39,635 nt of DNA from Lishizhenia tianjinensis. GTDB taxonomy: Bacteria; Bacteroidota; Bacteroidia; Flavobacteriales_D; Crocinitomicaceae. This document shows positions 7,150 through 14,905 of the stretch, in pieces. The notes below the pieces were generated by a model. It had not been told where the DNA came from. It saw only the letters and a list, made by a program, of their open reading frames with translations, and made no database searches. How positions within the stretch are numbered: the first letter of the stretch is position 1; every line of letters begins with the position of its first letter. Both the position numbers and the translations under genes were made by a program. The stretch is taken from positions 1-39,635 of the forward strand of contig CAMDLY010000020.1 of assembly GCA_945902115.1 (NCBI GenBank). The letters run 5' to 3'.

Positions 7150-9228
7150 ATGAAAATTATCAGTGAATTTTCGCTCTGGATTATTTTTCCAATGGCTTTA
7201 TTAGCCATTGCGGCAAGTGTTTATTTTTACCGAAAAAATGACTGGCTTAGTTCCGAGGGAAAATGGAAGAAATACCTGTTAATTGTTCTCAGATCATCTT
7301 CTATTTTTACCTTGCTTCTGCTCTTGTTGGGCTTGACAATGCAATATATTTTAGAAAGGGAAGAAAAACCTTTATTTATTGTACTGGTTGATAATTCATT
7401 ATCAATGAAAAACTATAAAGACAGCAATCTTGTGCTCAAGCAAACGAATCAGCTTATCAACGGTTTACGATCTGCTAATGGGGCTAATTTCGATTACGAA
7501 GTCATAACATGTGGTTCTTCCATTGGAGATAAAGGAATAAACTTTGATGAGAAAAAGTCTAATCTAGAGGAGGGTTTTAAATTTATAAACTCACAGTACT
7601 ATAATCGTAATATTGGAGGAATTGCATTTATTTCCGACGGAAATTTCAATACTGGTTCAAGCCCAATTTATGCTGCAGAGAAAATAAGTTTGACACCAAT
7701 CTTCTCTTTAGCTGTGGGTGATACAATACCTAAAAAAGATCACTTAATTAAACATGTTTCTGTAAACGACGTGGCCTTCCTTGCCAATGATTTCCCGGTT
7801 GAAGTAGACATTTCCTCGTTCCAATTTCCAGGTAGAACGGCTCAGGTATCTGTATTCCATGATGGTAAAAAAGTAGGATCACAATCTATTACTTATGGTA
7901 CTGAAAATGGCGATTACCAACCCATAAAATTTCTTATCCCTGCGACGAAAGTAGGTTTTCAGCGCTACGTCGTTGAGTTGAGTGCTCTCAACGAGGAATA
8001 CACTCTTATAAATAATACAAAATCTTTTTATGTAGAGGTGATGGATACGCGGAGTAAGGTTCTCATACTTTCTCATGCTCCTCATCCTGATATAGCTGCT
8101 TTTAGACAAGCACTTGAAACAAATGATAACTTAGAAATAATTAATAAGACCTTCGCCAATTGGGATAAAAAGCTGGATAAAGTAGACTTGGTTGTCATAC
8201 ACGAACCCGGAATCAATTACCCTAAAGAAATTATGTCTGCCATCGTAAATAAAGGTATTCCTCAAGTATTTATTATCGGTTCTGGTTCCACAGGTGTCGC
8301 ATTAAATTCTCTGAGTCTTGGCATATCCTTCGAAAACTCCAATCAAACAGACGACGTGCAAGGGCAAGTTAACGCTTCTTTCAATGCCTTCGAACTATCT
8401 GAGGGAATTAAATCCGCCATTGAGTTTTTCCCACCTCTGAGATCGAAATTTGGCTCTTTAAAGACAGGAGGTAATACAGAAACATTACTTTTCCAGCGAA
8501 TTGGCCAAGTCGTAAAGGTAGATCCACTCATTTTTTTCATGCAGCAGAAGCAAATTCGCAACGGATTCATCTATGGAGAAGGTATTTGGCGTTGGCGCTT
8601 AAATGAATACTTAAGATCCGGTTCCCACATTCATTTCAATGAACTTTTCAATAAAATAGCTAATTATGTGATGGTCAAACAAGAAGGAATGGGTTTGCGT
8701 GTTACCTTAAACAAGAGATTTACCACTGACGAATCAATAATATTCAATGCATCCTTTTACAATGCCAGCCTAGAGGCGATAATTACTCCAAAGATTTCGT
8801 TGAGTTTGCTTGATCAAAACGGTAAAAAATATACTTCACAATTTGGAGTGAATGGTGAAGCTTACAAATTGGATTACGGTAAATTAACCAAAGGAAAATA
8901 CCAATGGAATGCCTCATGTGTTTTTAACGGTAAAAAATACAGTAAGTCAGGAACCTTTTTAGTGGAAGAAATAGATTTTGAAAAAACAGAGATAACTGCT
9001 AATCACGAAGTCTTAAAACAATTATCAAATCAGTCGAATGGTAAATTTTATGAATTGGCTAACCAAGCTAAATTTATCGAAGAATTAAAAACAAGGGACG
9101 ATATAGTAATCATAACAAGAGAGGAATTATCATTTAAATCCCTGATACAGCTTATTCCAATATTGATTTTTCTTTCCTTGACATTATCTATCGAATGGTT
9201 TATTCGCAGATGGTCTGGGGCGTATTAA
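7150..9228 (+). CDS. Membrane protein with von Willebrand factor A-like domain
   Basis: This 692-residue protein has two N-terminal TM segments (about 6-24 and 38-58) and a C-terminal TM helix near residues 660-682, leaving a large central domain. Strand FIVLVDNSLSM (Asp81, Ser83, Ser85) matches the MIDAS DxSxS start of a vWA fold, and GGIAFISDGNFNTG has the second-strand SDG motif. After the vWA region, KVLILSHAPHPDIAAFRQAL followed by VDLVVIHEPG resembles the Rossmann-like glutamine-amidotransferase-like module found in related Bacteroidota vWA proteins. This architecture suggests a metal-dependent adhesion or chaperone role at the inner membrane, but no partner (MoxR ATPase, BatA/B) is adjacent. 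The TTG at 7141 could extend it by three codons; I prefer ATG 7150. Confidence 0.72.
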   Translation: MKIISEFSLWIIFPMALLAIAASVYFYRKNDWLSSEGKWKKYLLIVLRSSSIFTLLLLLLGLTMQYILEREEKPLFIVLVDNSLSMKNYKDSNLVLKQTNQLINGLRSANGANFDYEVITCGSSIGDKGINFDEKKSNLEEGFKFINSQYYNRNIGGIAFISDGNFNTGSSPIYAAEKISLTPIFSLAVGDTIPKKDHLIKHVSVNDVAFLANDFPVEVDISSFQFPGRTAQVSVFHDGKKVGSQSITYGTENGDYQPIKFLIPATKVGFQRYVVELSALNEEYTLINNTKSFYVEVMDTRSKVLILSHAPHPDIAAFRQALETNDNLEIINKTFANWDKKLDKVDLVVIHEPGINYPKEIMSAIVNKGIPQVFIIGSGSTGVALNSLSLGISFENSNQTDDVQGQVNASFNAFELSEGIKSAIEFFPPLRSKFGSLKTGGNTETLLFQRIGQVVKVDPLIFFMQQKQIRNGFIYGEGIWRWRLNEYLRSGSHIHFNELFNKIANYVMVKQEGMGLRVTLNKRFTTDESIIFNASFYNASLEAIITPKISLSLLDQNGKKYTSQFGVNGEAYKLDYGKLTKGKYQWNASCVFNGKKYSKSGTFLVEEIDFEKTEITANHEVLKQLSNQSNGKFYELANQAKFIEELKTRDDIVIITREELSFKSLIQLIPILIFLSLTLSIEWFIRRWSGAY

Positions 9229-9237
9229 TCGCACCAA

Positions 9238-10113
9238 TCAAATTGACCATATTTTTTTAATAATTTTTTTTATAAAACGATGGTAATCAATTCTCGTGAA
9301 TTGATAATAAGAAACTTGTTGGGAACCAAATTTTCTATTGAAATGAGCTCTACGAGACGAATTAGCACCGTAAAAATCATAAAATCTAAAATTACTGTGA
9401 TACCTTTCAAACGCTTTCAAATGAAGCCCTGCGACAGCACCTGTTTTTTTACCCTCTCGTGTTGACGATCCTTTAAAGTCGATTACCGAATTTCCGTCAA
9501 AAACATAATAACTCATCGCTACGATTTCTCTCTTTTCATTTTTTAAACATAGTAATTCGCCCATACCGTTACTATCAAAATAAAGAATTAACTCCTGAAA
9601 TCTTGCAAAAAGAATATTTTTCATTTTAAGAAAAAAAGGATTATTCTTTTTCATAAAAGTAAAGAAAGTACTCAGGCTAGTGTCGGAATCCAAAGAGAAA
9701 ATATCCTGCTTTTTTTTGATTCTTTTAATATTCGATGAATAGGTCTTTTCTAAATCTTCCATTGAATCACCAAAGGTAATACGTTGATATTTCATCTCCG
9801 TAATATCCCAATTATCAGGAATATTTCTAGGGATGATACCCAGATTAAATTGACATATTTTTGGAAAAAATTCATTCCAACATTTTGGATCTAAGTTTTC
9901 ATAGCTTGGGATTGTACGAGTCAAAAAAGGTTGAAGGCAATATGAAATTCCAAGTTTGCTATTCATAAAGAAAGGGAAAACATCGTTGTTTTCCAACCTC
10001 TTCTCTGACCATCCCGGGTGTAAAATGTCCAATACCTCCTGGCTCGTGAAAACAGAGTTTATTTCTTTGATGGATGTGTTCGATACAACTGTACTTCCTT
10101 CTACTTCACTCAT
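9238..10113 (-). CDS. FemAB/BioF2-like GNAT-fold protein
   Basis: This 291-residue protein lacks a signal peptide or TM segment. Its C-terminal half resembles the FemAB/BioF2 acetyltransferase-like fold: KKQDIFSLDSD, then ELLCLKNEKREIVAMSYYVFDGNSVIDFKGSS, and FYDFYGANSSRRAHFNRKFGS, which corresponds to the (D/E)F.G......FK..FG motif of that family. Family members transfer aminoacyl or acyl groups, often to cell-wall or surface polymers; the substrate here is unknown. The C-terminus is strongly basic (KKIIKKIW). Its stop codon lies 9 bp from the end of the convergent vWA gene, with no obvious terminator between them. Confidence 0.6.
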   Translation of the reverse strand: MSEVEGSTVVSNTSIKEINSVFTSQEVLDILHPGWSEKRLENNDVFPFFMNSKLGISYCLQPFLTRTIPSYENLDPKCWNEFFPKICQFNLGIIPRNIPDNWDITEMKYQRITFGDSMEDLEKTYSSNIKRIKKKQDIFSLDSDTSLSTFFTFMKKNNPFFLKMKNILFARFQELILYFDSNGMGELLCLKNEKREIVAMSYYVFDGNSVIDFKGSSTREGKKTGAVAGLHLKAFERYHSNFRFYDFYGANSSRRAHFNRKFGSQQVSYYQFTRIDYHRFIKKIIKKIWSI

Positions 10114-10209
10114 ATAATTTACCCGAATTTTTCAAACAATAATTTAGTTCACCAATTTTCTCAATGTGTAAAAATAAGACAGATAATCTATTTAGTAATG
10201 AAATGGCAT

Positions 10210-10217
10210 TATATTTG
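10210..10217 (+). promoter_or_regulatory. -7 element TATATTTG before the LTxxQ gene
   Basis: This is a perfect TAnnTTTG match, 24 nt upstream of ATG 10242. It sits inside the longer open frame that begins at 10164, so it favours the downstream start. Confidence 0.5.
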
Positions 10218-10241
10218 AGAAAATCTAGAAAAATAAATTAT

Positions 10242-10640
10242 ATGAAAAAGATGGTTATTTTATTTATTGGAGTTCTTATTTCAGGATCTACAATCGCTCA
10301 AGCAGAAAAGTCGGCGACCGAAAGAGCAAAGAATCAAACGGAGAAAATATCACAAGAGGCAAATTTAACGAATGAACAAAAATCAAAAGTTTACGAAATA
10401 AATTTGGGGATAAACCAAAAAAACGACGCGCTGAAAACTTCAACATTCTCAGAGGAAGAGCAGAAGAAAATACAGATTCAAAATAATGAAGTCAGAAAAC
10501 AAATGATCAGTGAATTGCTTACTCCTGAGCAAAAAGACTTAATGAAAAAGAAAATGTTAAAGAAAAAGGAAATTCGCAAGAAAAAAATGCGAGGAAAAGC
10601 TAAAAGACAAATTCAAGAAAAAAATTCTTTGAATCACTGA
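10242..10640 (+). CDS. Small secreted LTxxQ-motif protein (Spy/CpxP-like)
   Basis: This 132-residue exported protein starts with a clear signal peptide (MKKMVILFIGVLISG...AQA, cleavage near residue 20). The mature part is highly charged and helical, with two LT.EQ repeats: LTNEQKSKVYEI (about 43-54) and LTPEQKDLM (about 92-100). These are the hallmark of the LTxxQ family that includes the periplasmic chaperone Spy and the stress regulator CpxP. The C-terminal 30 residues are almost all Lys/Arg. Family knowledge suggests a periplasmic chaperone or metal/envelope stress role, unproven here. The start at 10242 is chosen over an upstream frame start at 10164 because it begins the signal peptide and follows a -7 element. 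It ends at a strong terminator. Confidence 0.7.
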   Translation: MKKMVILFIGVLISGSTIAQAEKSATERAKNQTEKISQEANLTNEQKSKVYEINLGINQKNDALKTSTFSEEEQKKIQIQNNEVRKQMISELLTPEQKDLMKKKMLKKKEIRKKKMRGKAKRQIQEKNSLNH

Positions 10641-10664
10641 TTGATCTCATCATTCAAATAAACC

Positions 10665-10695
10665 AAAAAAGGTCGCAAAATTTGCGACCTTTTTT
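10665..10695. terminator. Bidirectional rho-independent terminator
   Basis: A near-perfect palindrome: AAAAAA, stem GGTCGCAAA, one unpaired A, TTTGCGACC, TTTTTT. It has a T-run on either strand, so it can end both the + strand LTxxQ gene and the - strand prfC gene. It overlaps the first two bases of the prfC stop codon region (10694-10696). Confidence 0.9.
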
Positions 10696-12289
10696 ATTTT
10701 GACTCTAACATAAAATCTGAAGTTCTATGAAACGTTAAATCCGGATAATCTTTTTCGGCCATTTGAAGTAAGAATGTAGTCTCTGCCAAGAAAACAAGAT
10801 TCCCATCTTTATCCTCGGCGATGTAATTAGACTTCGCCCTCTTGAATTGAAATAACTTTTCGTCATCGTTAGCGGTGATCCAACAAGCTTTAAAATAGTT
10901 TCTTGGAGAGAAGCGGCAATTTGCTCCATATTCATGAATTAGGCGATAATTAATCACTTCAAATTGCAATTGCCCAACCGTTCCAACTATTTTTCTATTT
11001 CCAGGTTGCTGTATGAAAAGCTGAGCGACACCTTCATCAATTAATTGACGAATTCCTTTTTCGAGTTGTTTTGACTTTAACGGATCTAAGTTTTCCAATT
11101 CCATAAAAATTTCTGGAGAAAAACTTGGGATTCCCTTGTACATCATTTTCTCCCCTTCTGTCATAGTGTCTCCAATCTTGAAGTTCCCTGTATCATATAG
11201 CCCTACCACATCGCCAGGAAATGCTTCATCAATGACACTTTTGTCTTGCGCCATGAAAGATGTTGGATTGGGGAATTTCATATCCTTCGACAACCTGACA
11301 TGATGATAGAACTTATTGCGTTCAAATTTCCCAGAAACAATGCGTAAAAAAGCTATCCTATCTCGATGCTTTGGGTCTAAATTAGCATGTATTTTGAAAA
11401 CGAAACCTGAAAATTTAGGATCTTCGGGTTCCACTCTCTTCGTGTCTGTATCACGTCCCCGAGGTGATGGAGAAATTTCACAAAATGTATCTAGCAATTC
11501 TTTAACCCCAAAGTTGTTCACAGCCGAACCAAAAAAAACAGGTGCCACATCTCCTCGCAAGTAATCTTCTCTATCGAAAGGATTATATACTCCTTCTATC
11601 ATTTCTAATTCCTCCCTCAATTCTAGAGAAGGATTAATTCCAATTATTTCGTCTAATTGATTATCGTAAATATCTGAAATACGAACAACATCATCAGCTA
11701 TTTTCGTCTTGTTGGCTGAAAATAAATTCAATCCTTTTTGGTAGATATTATATACACCTTGAAACCTGTCACCCATTCCGATTGGCCAAGTCAGTGGTCT
11801 TACCTTAATATCTAAGGCTTTCTCCAGCTCATCTAGCAACTCAAACGACTCTTTTCCGTCTCGATCCATTTTATTGATGAAGATTATTACAGGAGTTTTT
11901 CTCATGCGACATACTTCCATCAATTTTTTTGTTTGTTCTTCTACCCCATTTGCGCAATCTATTACAAGGATTACACTATCGACAGCAGTCAGTGTTCTAA
12001 AAGTATCTTCTGCAAAATCTTTGTGCCCCGGGGTATCTAAAATATTGATTTGCCTGTTGTTGTAAGCAAATGCCATCACAGAAGTCGCAACGGAAATCCC
12101 TCGTTGTTTCTCAATTTCCATGAAATCAGAGGTTGCAGTCTTTTTAATCTTATTGTTCTTAACCGCTCCGGCAGTTTGTATAGCACCTCCGAATAGCAAT
12201 AACTTTTCAGTCAGTGTTGTTTTACCGGCATCGGGATGGGAAATAATTCCAAAGGTCCTGCGTTTTTCTATGGCTTCTGTATACTTCAT
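10694..12289 (-). CDS. prfC: Peptide chain release factor 3
   Basis: This 531-residue translational GTPase recycles RF1/RF2 from the ribosome after peptide release. The size matches E. coli RF3 (529). All G motifs are seen: G1 [10 protein letters not shown] (about 17-26), G3 DTPGHKDF and G4 [14 protein letters not shown] is the switch-I region typical of RF3 rather than of EF-G. Domain II and III segments follow ([35 protein letters not shown]). The start at 12289 lies 9 bp beyond the ndk terminator hairpin, so prfC may have its own transcription start or rely on read-through. The last codons are embedded in the bidirectional terminator. Confidence 0.96.
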   Translation of the reverse strand: MKYTEAIEKRRTFGIISHPDAGKTTLTEKLLLFGGAIQTAGAVKNNKIKKTATSDFMEIEKQRGISVATSVMAFAYNNRQINILDTPGHKDFAEDTFRTLTAVDSVILVIDCANGVEEQTKKLMEVCRMRKTPVIIFINKMDRDGKESFELLDELEKALDIKVRPLTWPIGMGDRFQGVYNIYQKGLNLFSANKTKIADDVVRISDIYDNQLDEIIGINPSLELREELEMIEGVYNPFDREDYLRGDVAPVFFGSAVNNFGVKELLDTFCEISPSPRGRDTDTKRVEPEDPKFSGFVFKIHANLDPKHRDRIAFLRIVSGKFERNKFYHHVRLSKDMKFPNPTSFMAQDKSVIDEAFPGDVVGLYDTGNFKIGDTMTEGEKMMYKGIPSFSPEIFMELENLDPLKSKQLEKGIRQLIDEGVAQLFIQQPGNRKIVGTVGQLQFEVINYRLIHEYGANCRFSPRNYFKACWITANDDEKLFQFKRAKSNYIAEDKDGNLVFLAETTFLLQMAEKDYPDLTFHRTSDFMLESK

Positions 12290-12298
12290 TTATTAACA

Positions 12299-12321
12299 AA
12301 AAAAAGACTGCCTAGGCAGTC
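12299..12321 (-). terminator. Rho-independent terminator after ndk
   Basis: The 16-bp palindrome GACTGCCTAGGCAGTC (12306-12321; 6-bp stem with a CTAG loop) is followed on the minus strand by seven T. It sits between ndk and the downstream prfC gene on the same strand, so it should uncouple the two. Confidence 0.85.
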
Positions 12322-12341
12322 TTTAAGTCAGTTGATTATAG

Positions 12342-12761
12342 TTAAAATATCTCGCTTGCAGTAAAATGAAACGCCCCTTCAATAGCGGCATTTTCGTCAG
12401 AATCTGAACCGTGAACTGCATTTCTACCCTTACTCTCAGCGTAAGATTTCCTTATTGTTCCATCTGCTGCCTCAGCCGGATCCGTAGAACCAATCAATGC
12501 GCGAAAATCAGCCACTGCGTTCTCTTTTTCCAAAATAGCTGCCACAATAGGCCCTGAGGTCATGTATTCAACTAATTCACCGTAAAAAGGTCTTTCAGCA
12601 TGTACTTCGTAGAATTTTTTTGCTTGAGCTTCCGAAAGTCTAGTGTATTTCATTGCCTTAATAATAAAACCCGCCTCGACAATCATATCAAGTATTTTAC
12701 CCATATGACCATTCTCGAGTGCGTCGGGTTTCAACATTGTAAATGTTTTATTTGTTGCCAT
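12342..12761 (-). CDS. ndk: Nucleoside diphosphate kinase
   Basis: This 139-residue NDP kinase transfers the gamma-phosphate of ATP to other NDPs through a phospho-histidine. The active-site motif is intact: NAVHGSDS with His117. The N-terminal [10 protein letters not shown] (Lys11), Arg residues of RKSYAE and the nucleotide-binding KGRN are also in place. The length is normal. A -7 element lies 18 nt upstream of the ATG and a hairpin terminator follows, so it is likely a single-gene transcript. Strong housekeeping assignment. Confidence 0.97.
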   Translation of the reverse strand: MATNKTFTMLKPDALENGHMGKILDMIVEAGFIIKAMKYTRLSEAQAKKFYEVHAERPFYGELVEYMTSGPIVAAILEKENAVADFRALIGSTDPAEAADGTIRKSYAESKGRNAVHGSDSDENAAIEGAFHFTASEIF

Positions 12762-12779
12762 CCTATTTTAATTTGAGTG

Positions 12780-12787
12780 CAAAGTTA
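12780..12787 (-). promoter_or_regulatory. -7 element TAACTTTG for ndk
   Basis: A perfect TAnnTTTG match on the minus strand, 18 nt before the ndk ATG. No convincing TTG -33 box is seen at 19-21 nt. Confidence 0.5.
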
Positions 12788-12892
12788 AGTATTTATTCTG
12801 TTTTCGATGATAACCTGTGCATAATTAAACATGAACTTAGTATGCCAAAACTTCAGCTTTAATTAACTTTATATTCACCAATGTTCTGAGTC

Positions 12893-13489
12893 ATGCGAAC
12901 CCTTTTCATCTTTTTTACCGTCTTTATATCCTGTCAAAACGGTAAAATTGACGAAAAATTAGCCACTGAGAACTCCATAAACGAACAGCAAGTTAAAGTT
13001 AAAAAACAAGATGATGGGGCAAAAATATCCATTGACACAATGCACTCAAAAGGAAAAAAGCAAGAAATAAATAGGATAAATAGTACCTTGGAAGCTGTTG
13101 AGCCAAAAATAAATAAAACTAAAGATCACAAAGAAAATTCAAAACAGCAACGCGTAATAAAAGAATCTTCTATGCAAGCTAAAACTTTACATGAGGAGGA
13201 ATACGATAAGAAAAATAAAATATGGAATAACTTCTATTCAAAAGACACCACGTGGAATTCCCTTTATAAAAAAACAGAAGAAAGTTTTCTCAAGGGTTGG
13301 GATAGAGAACTAACTATTAACGAAGCCTCTATTGAAAAGCTGGATAAGTCATTTTTGATAGCTGTTTTTGGTAAAAGAATGGAAAAAACATTTTTTCATA
13401 CACCTTCTTTTATACAATTTTCAGTAAATTCATTTTCTTCGAGCTCTGCATTTGAGAACTTTCTTGCGAAATGGAAAATTCCAAATTAA
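12893..13489 (+). CDS. Hypothetical lipoprotein
   Basis: I do not recognise this 198-residue protein. The N-terminus MRTLFIFFTVFISCQ has a short hydrophobic stretch and a lipobox-like FISC (Cys14), suggesting an outer or inner membrane lipoprotein. Residues about 20-110 are low-complexity, rich in Lys, Glu, Gln and Asn, probably disordered or a linker. A more structured segment follows (about 113-198), with WNNFYSKDTTWNSLYKKTEESF and a Ser/Phe-rich end. A TAACTTTA element (12864-12871) is 21 nt upstream of the ATG. It is followed by menI-like gene 37 nt later, which has its own promoter. Confidence 0.55.
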   Translation: MRTLFIFFTVFISCQNGKIDEKLATENSINEQQVKVKKQDDGAKISIDTMHSKGKKQEINRINSTLEAVEPKINKTKDHKENSKQQRVIKESSMQAKTLHEEEYDKKNKIWNNFYSKDTTWNSLYKKTEESFLKGWDRELTINEASIEKLDKSFLIAVFGKRMEKTFFHTPSFIQFSVNSFSSSSAFENFLAKWKIPN

Positions 13490-13514
13490 AATATATTGAC
13501 ATTAAGCAATTCCT

Positions 13515-13522
13515 TAATTTTG
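13515..13522 (+). promoter_or_regulatory. -7 element TAATTTTG for the men cluster
   Basis: A perfect TAnnTTTG match ending 4 nt before the ATG at 13527. A TTG lies upstream at 13496-13498 but the 16-nt spacing is shorter than usual. If used, the transcript would be leaderless or nearly so and would carry menI-like, menF, menD, terC and the next gene. Confidence 0.5.
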
Positions 13523-13526
13523 TTGC

Positions 13527-13949
13527 ATGGAATTAAAACAAGTTTCTTTAGAGCTCATCAACTCTATGAATAAAAATACCCTCATGGAAGTTCTAGGAAT
13601 AACGTGCATTGGATTAGGAAAGGATTTTGTCCAATCCAAGATGCCGGTAGACCAAAGAACCCATCAACCTATGGGCTTACTTCATGGTGGCGCAAGTGCA
13701 GCACTCATCGAAAGTATTGGATCAATGGGGTCATCTTTATTAGTGGATATAACTAAATACCAACCCGTTGGCTTGGAAATTAATTGTAATCACGTTAGCG
13801 GTATTTCAAGTGGATATGTAGTAGCCACCGGTAAAATAGTGCACGCAGGGAGGCGCTCACATGTTTGGCAAGTCGATATCCACGAAGATGGTACCGATCG
13901 GTTAATCGCTACGGGTAGACTTACAGTAATGATAATAGAAAGAAAATAG
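13527..13949 (+). CDS. menI: Hotdog-fold thioesterase, probable 1,4-dihydroxy-2-naphthoyl-CoA hydrolase
   Basis: This 140-residue PaaI-type hotdog thioesterase closely resembles E. coli YdiI/MenI. PVDQRTHQPMGLLHGGAS is followed by the catalytic Glu62 in ALIESIGS, GLEINCNHV is the second substrate strand, and HAGRRSHVWQVDI is a later strand. MenI hydrolyses DHNA-CoA to DHNA, the step after MenB in menaquinone synthesis. The neighbours argue for this role: menF begins immediately after its stop (13947-13949 / 13950) and menD follows. A -7 element ends 4 nt before the ATG. The alternative is a general acyl-CoA thioesterase, but gene context makes the Men role more likely. Confidence 0.75.
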   Translation: MELKQVSLELINSMNKNTLMEVLGITCIGLGKDFVQSKMPVDQRTHQPMGLLHGGASAALIESIGSMGSSLLVDITKYQPVGLEINCNHVSGISSGYVVATGKIVHAGRRSHVWQVDIHEDGTDRLIATGRLTVMIIERK

Positions 13950-14897
13950 ATGTTACTCTATCGTTTTCCAGGTAAAAATATTGTCCGTAAAAGTGGTAGT
14001 TTCATCCCCTGCGAGCACGATGCTTTAGACGGATTTGTTATTTCAAACTTCACCGGAACTGGCTATTGGCGATTTCAAGAGGACGAGCAATCAGATCTAC
14101 TTTTTCTGAAACAGGAGCATCTCAACGATATTTCTCGTGAGGATTATTTACTAAAAGCAAGCCAGCTCGTAAATGCAATACGTTCGTTAGGGTTAAAAAA
14201 GGTAGTGTATTCAAGAATTCAAACGGATGATTTCGATACCTCTTTCGCAAAAGAACTCTTTTACACCTTAGAGGAAAAATATACCGAAGCATTGGTTTAT
14301 TTCTTTTCCGACAAGAACCTAGGGACTTGGATAGGAGCTTCACCAGAAATTTTATTTGAGCAGCACGGCAAATGTGGAATTACAACCTCCCTTGCGGGAA
14401 CGAAAGAAAAAGATGACACTAACGAGTGGAGAGTTAAAGAAATTCTTGAGCAAGAATATGTGTCCCATTACATTTTTGAGACCCTAACTCAACTAGGTAT
14501 TAATAACATTGAAACTCATGGCCCTTATGACTATTTTGCAGGACCAGTTAAACACTTGAAAACAGACTTTCTTTTTGAGTGTTCGGTCTCGCAAGCGCGC
14601 GAACTACTGCGTAGTTTGCACCCAACCCCTGCAGTTTGTGGTTTACCTAAAGACTTTGCGGCAGAACTTATTTCACAAATTGAAGACCACGATAGAGAAT
14701 TGTATACGGGATTCATCGGAGAAATAACTAAAGAACAAACAAAGTTATTTGTGAATTTACGCTGCGCCAAATTAACTACAGGGAAAATACATTATTTCCT
14801 TGGTGGCGGATTCACAAAGGATTCAGTTGCTGAACAAGAATGGATCGAAACTGAAAATAAGAGAAAAACCCTCGCAGACCTTGTTGATTTGTTGTAA
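13950..14897 (+). CDS. menF: Isochorismate synthase / chorismate-binding protein
   Basis: A 315-residue chorismate-utilising enzyme, expected to isomerise chorismate to isochorismate, the entry step of menaquinone synthesis. Conserved elements of the family appear in order: KVVYSR (about 84-89, with the Lys of the water-activating base), GASPEILFE (129-137), TSLAGTKEKD (146-155), CSVSQARELLRSLHPTPAVCG, and FLGGGFTKDSVAEQEW with the Mg-binding Glu near the end. It is shorter than E. coli MenF (about 430) mainly at the N-terminus, which is usual for Bacteroidota versions. The start codon abuts the upstream stop and menD begins 8 nt after the end. Isochorismate synthases of siderophore pathways look alike; the position favours MenF. 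Confidence 0.88.
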   Translation: MLLYRFPGKNIVRKSGSFIPCEHDALDGFVISNFTGTGYWRFQEDEQSDLLFLKQEHLNDISREDYLLKASQLVNAIRSLGLKKVVYSRIQTDDFDTSFAKELFYTLEEKYTEALVYFFSDKNLGTWIGASPEILFEQHGKCGITTSLAGTKEKDDTNEWRVKEILEQEYVSHYIFETLTQLGINNIETHGPYDYFAGPVKHLKTDFLFECSVSQARELLRSLHPTPAVCGLPKDFAAELISQIEDHDRELYTGFIGEITKEQTKLFVNLRCAKLTTGKIHYFLGGGFTKDSVAEQEWIETENKRKTLADLVDLL

Positions 14898-14905
14898 ATT
14901 TGCAG

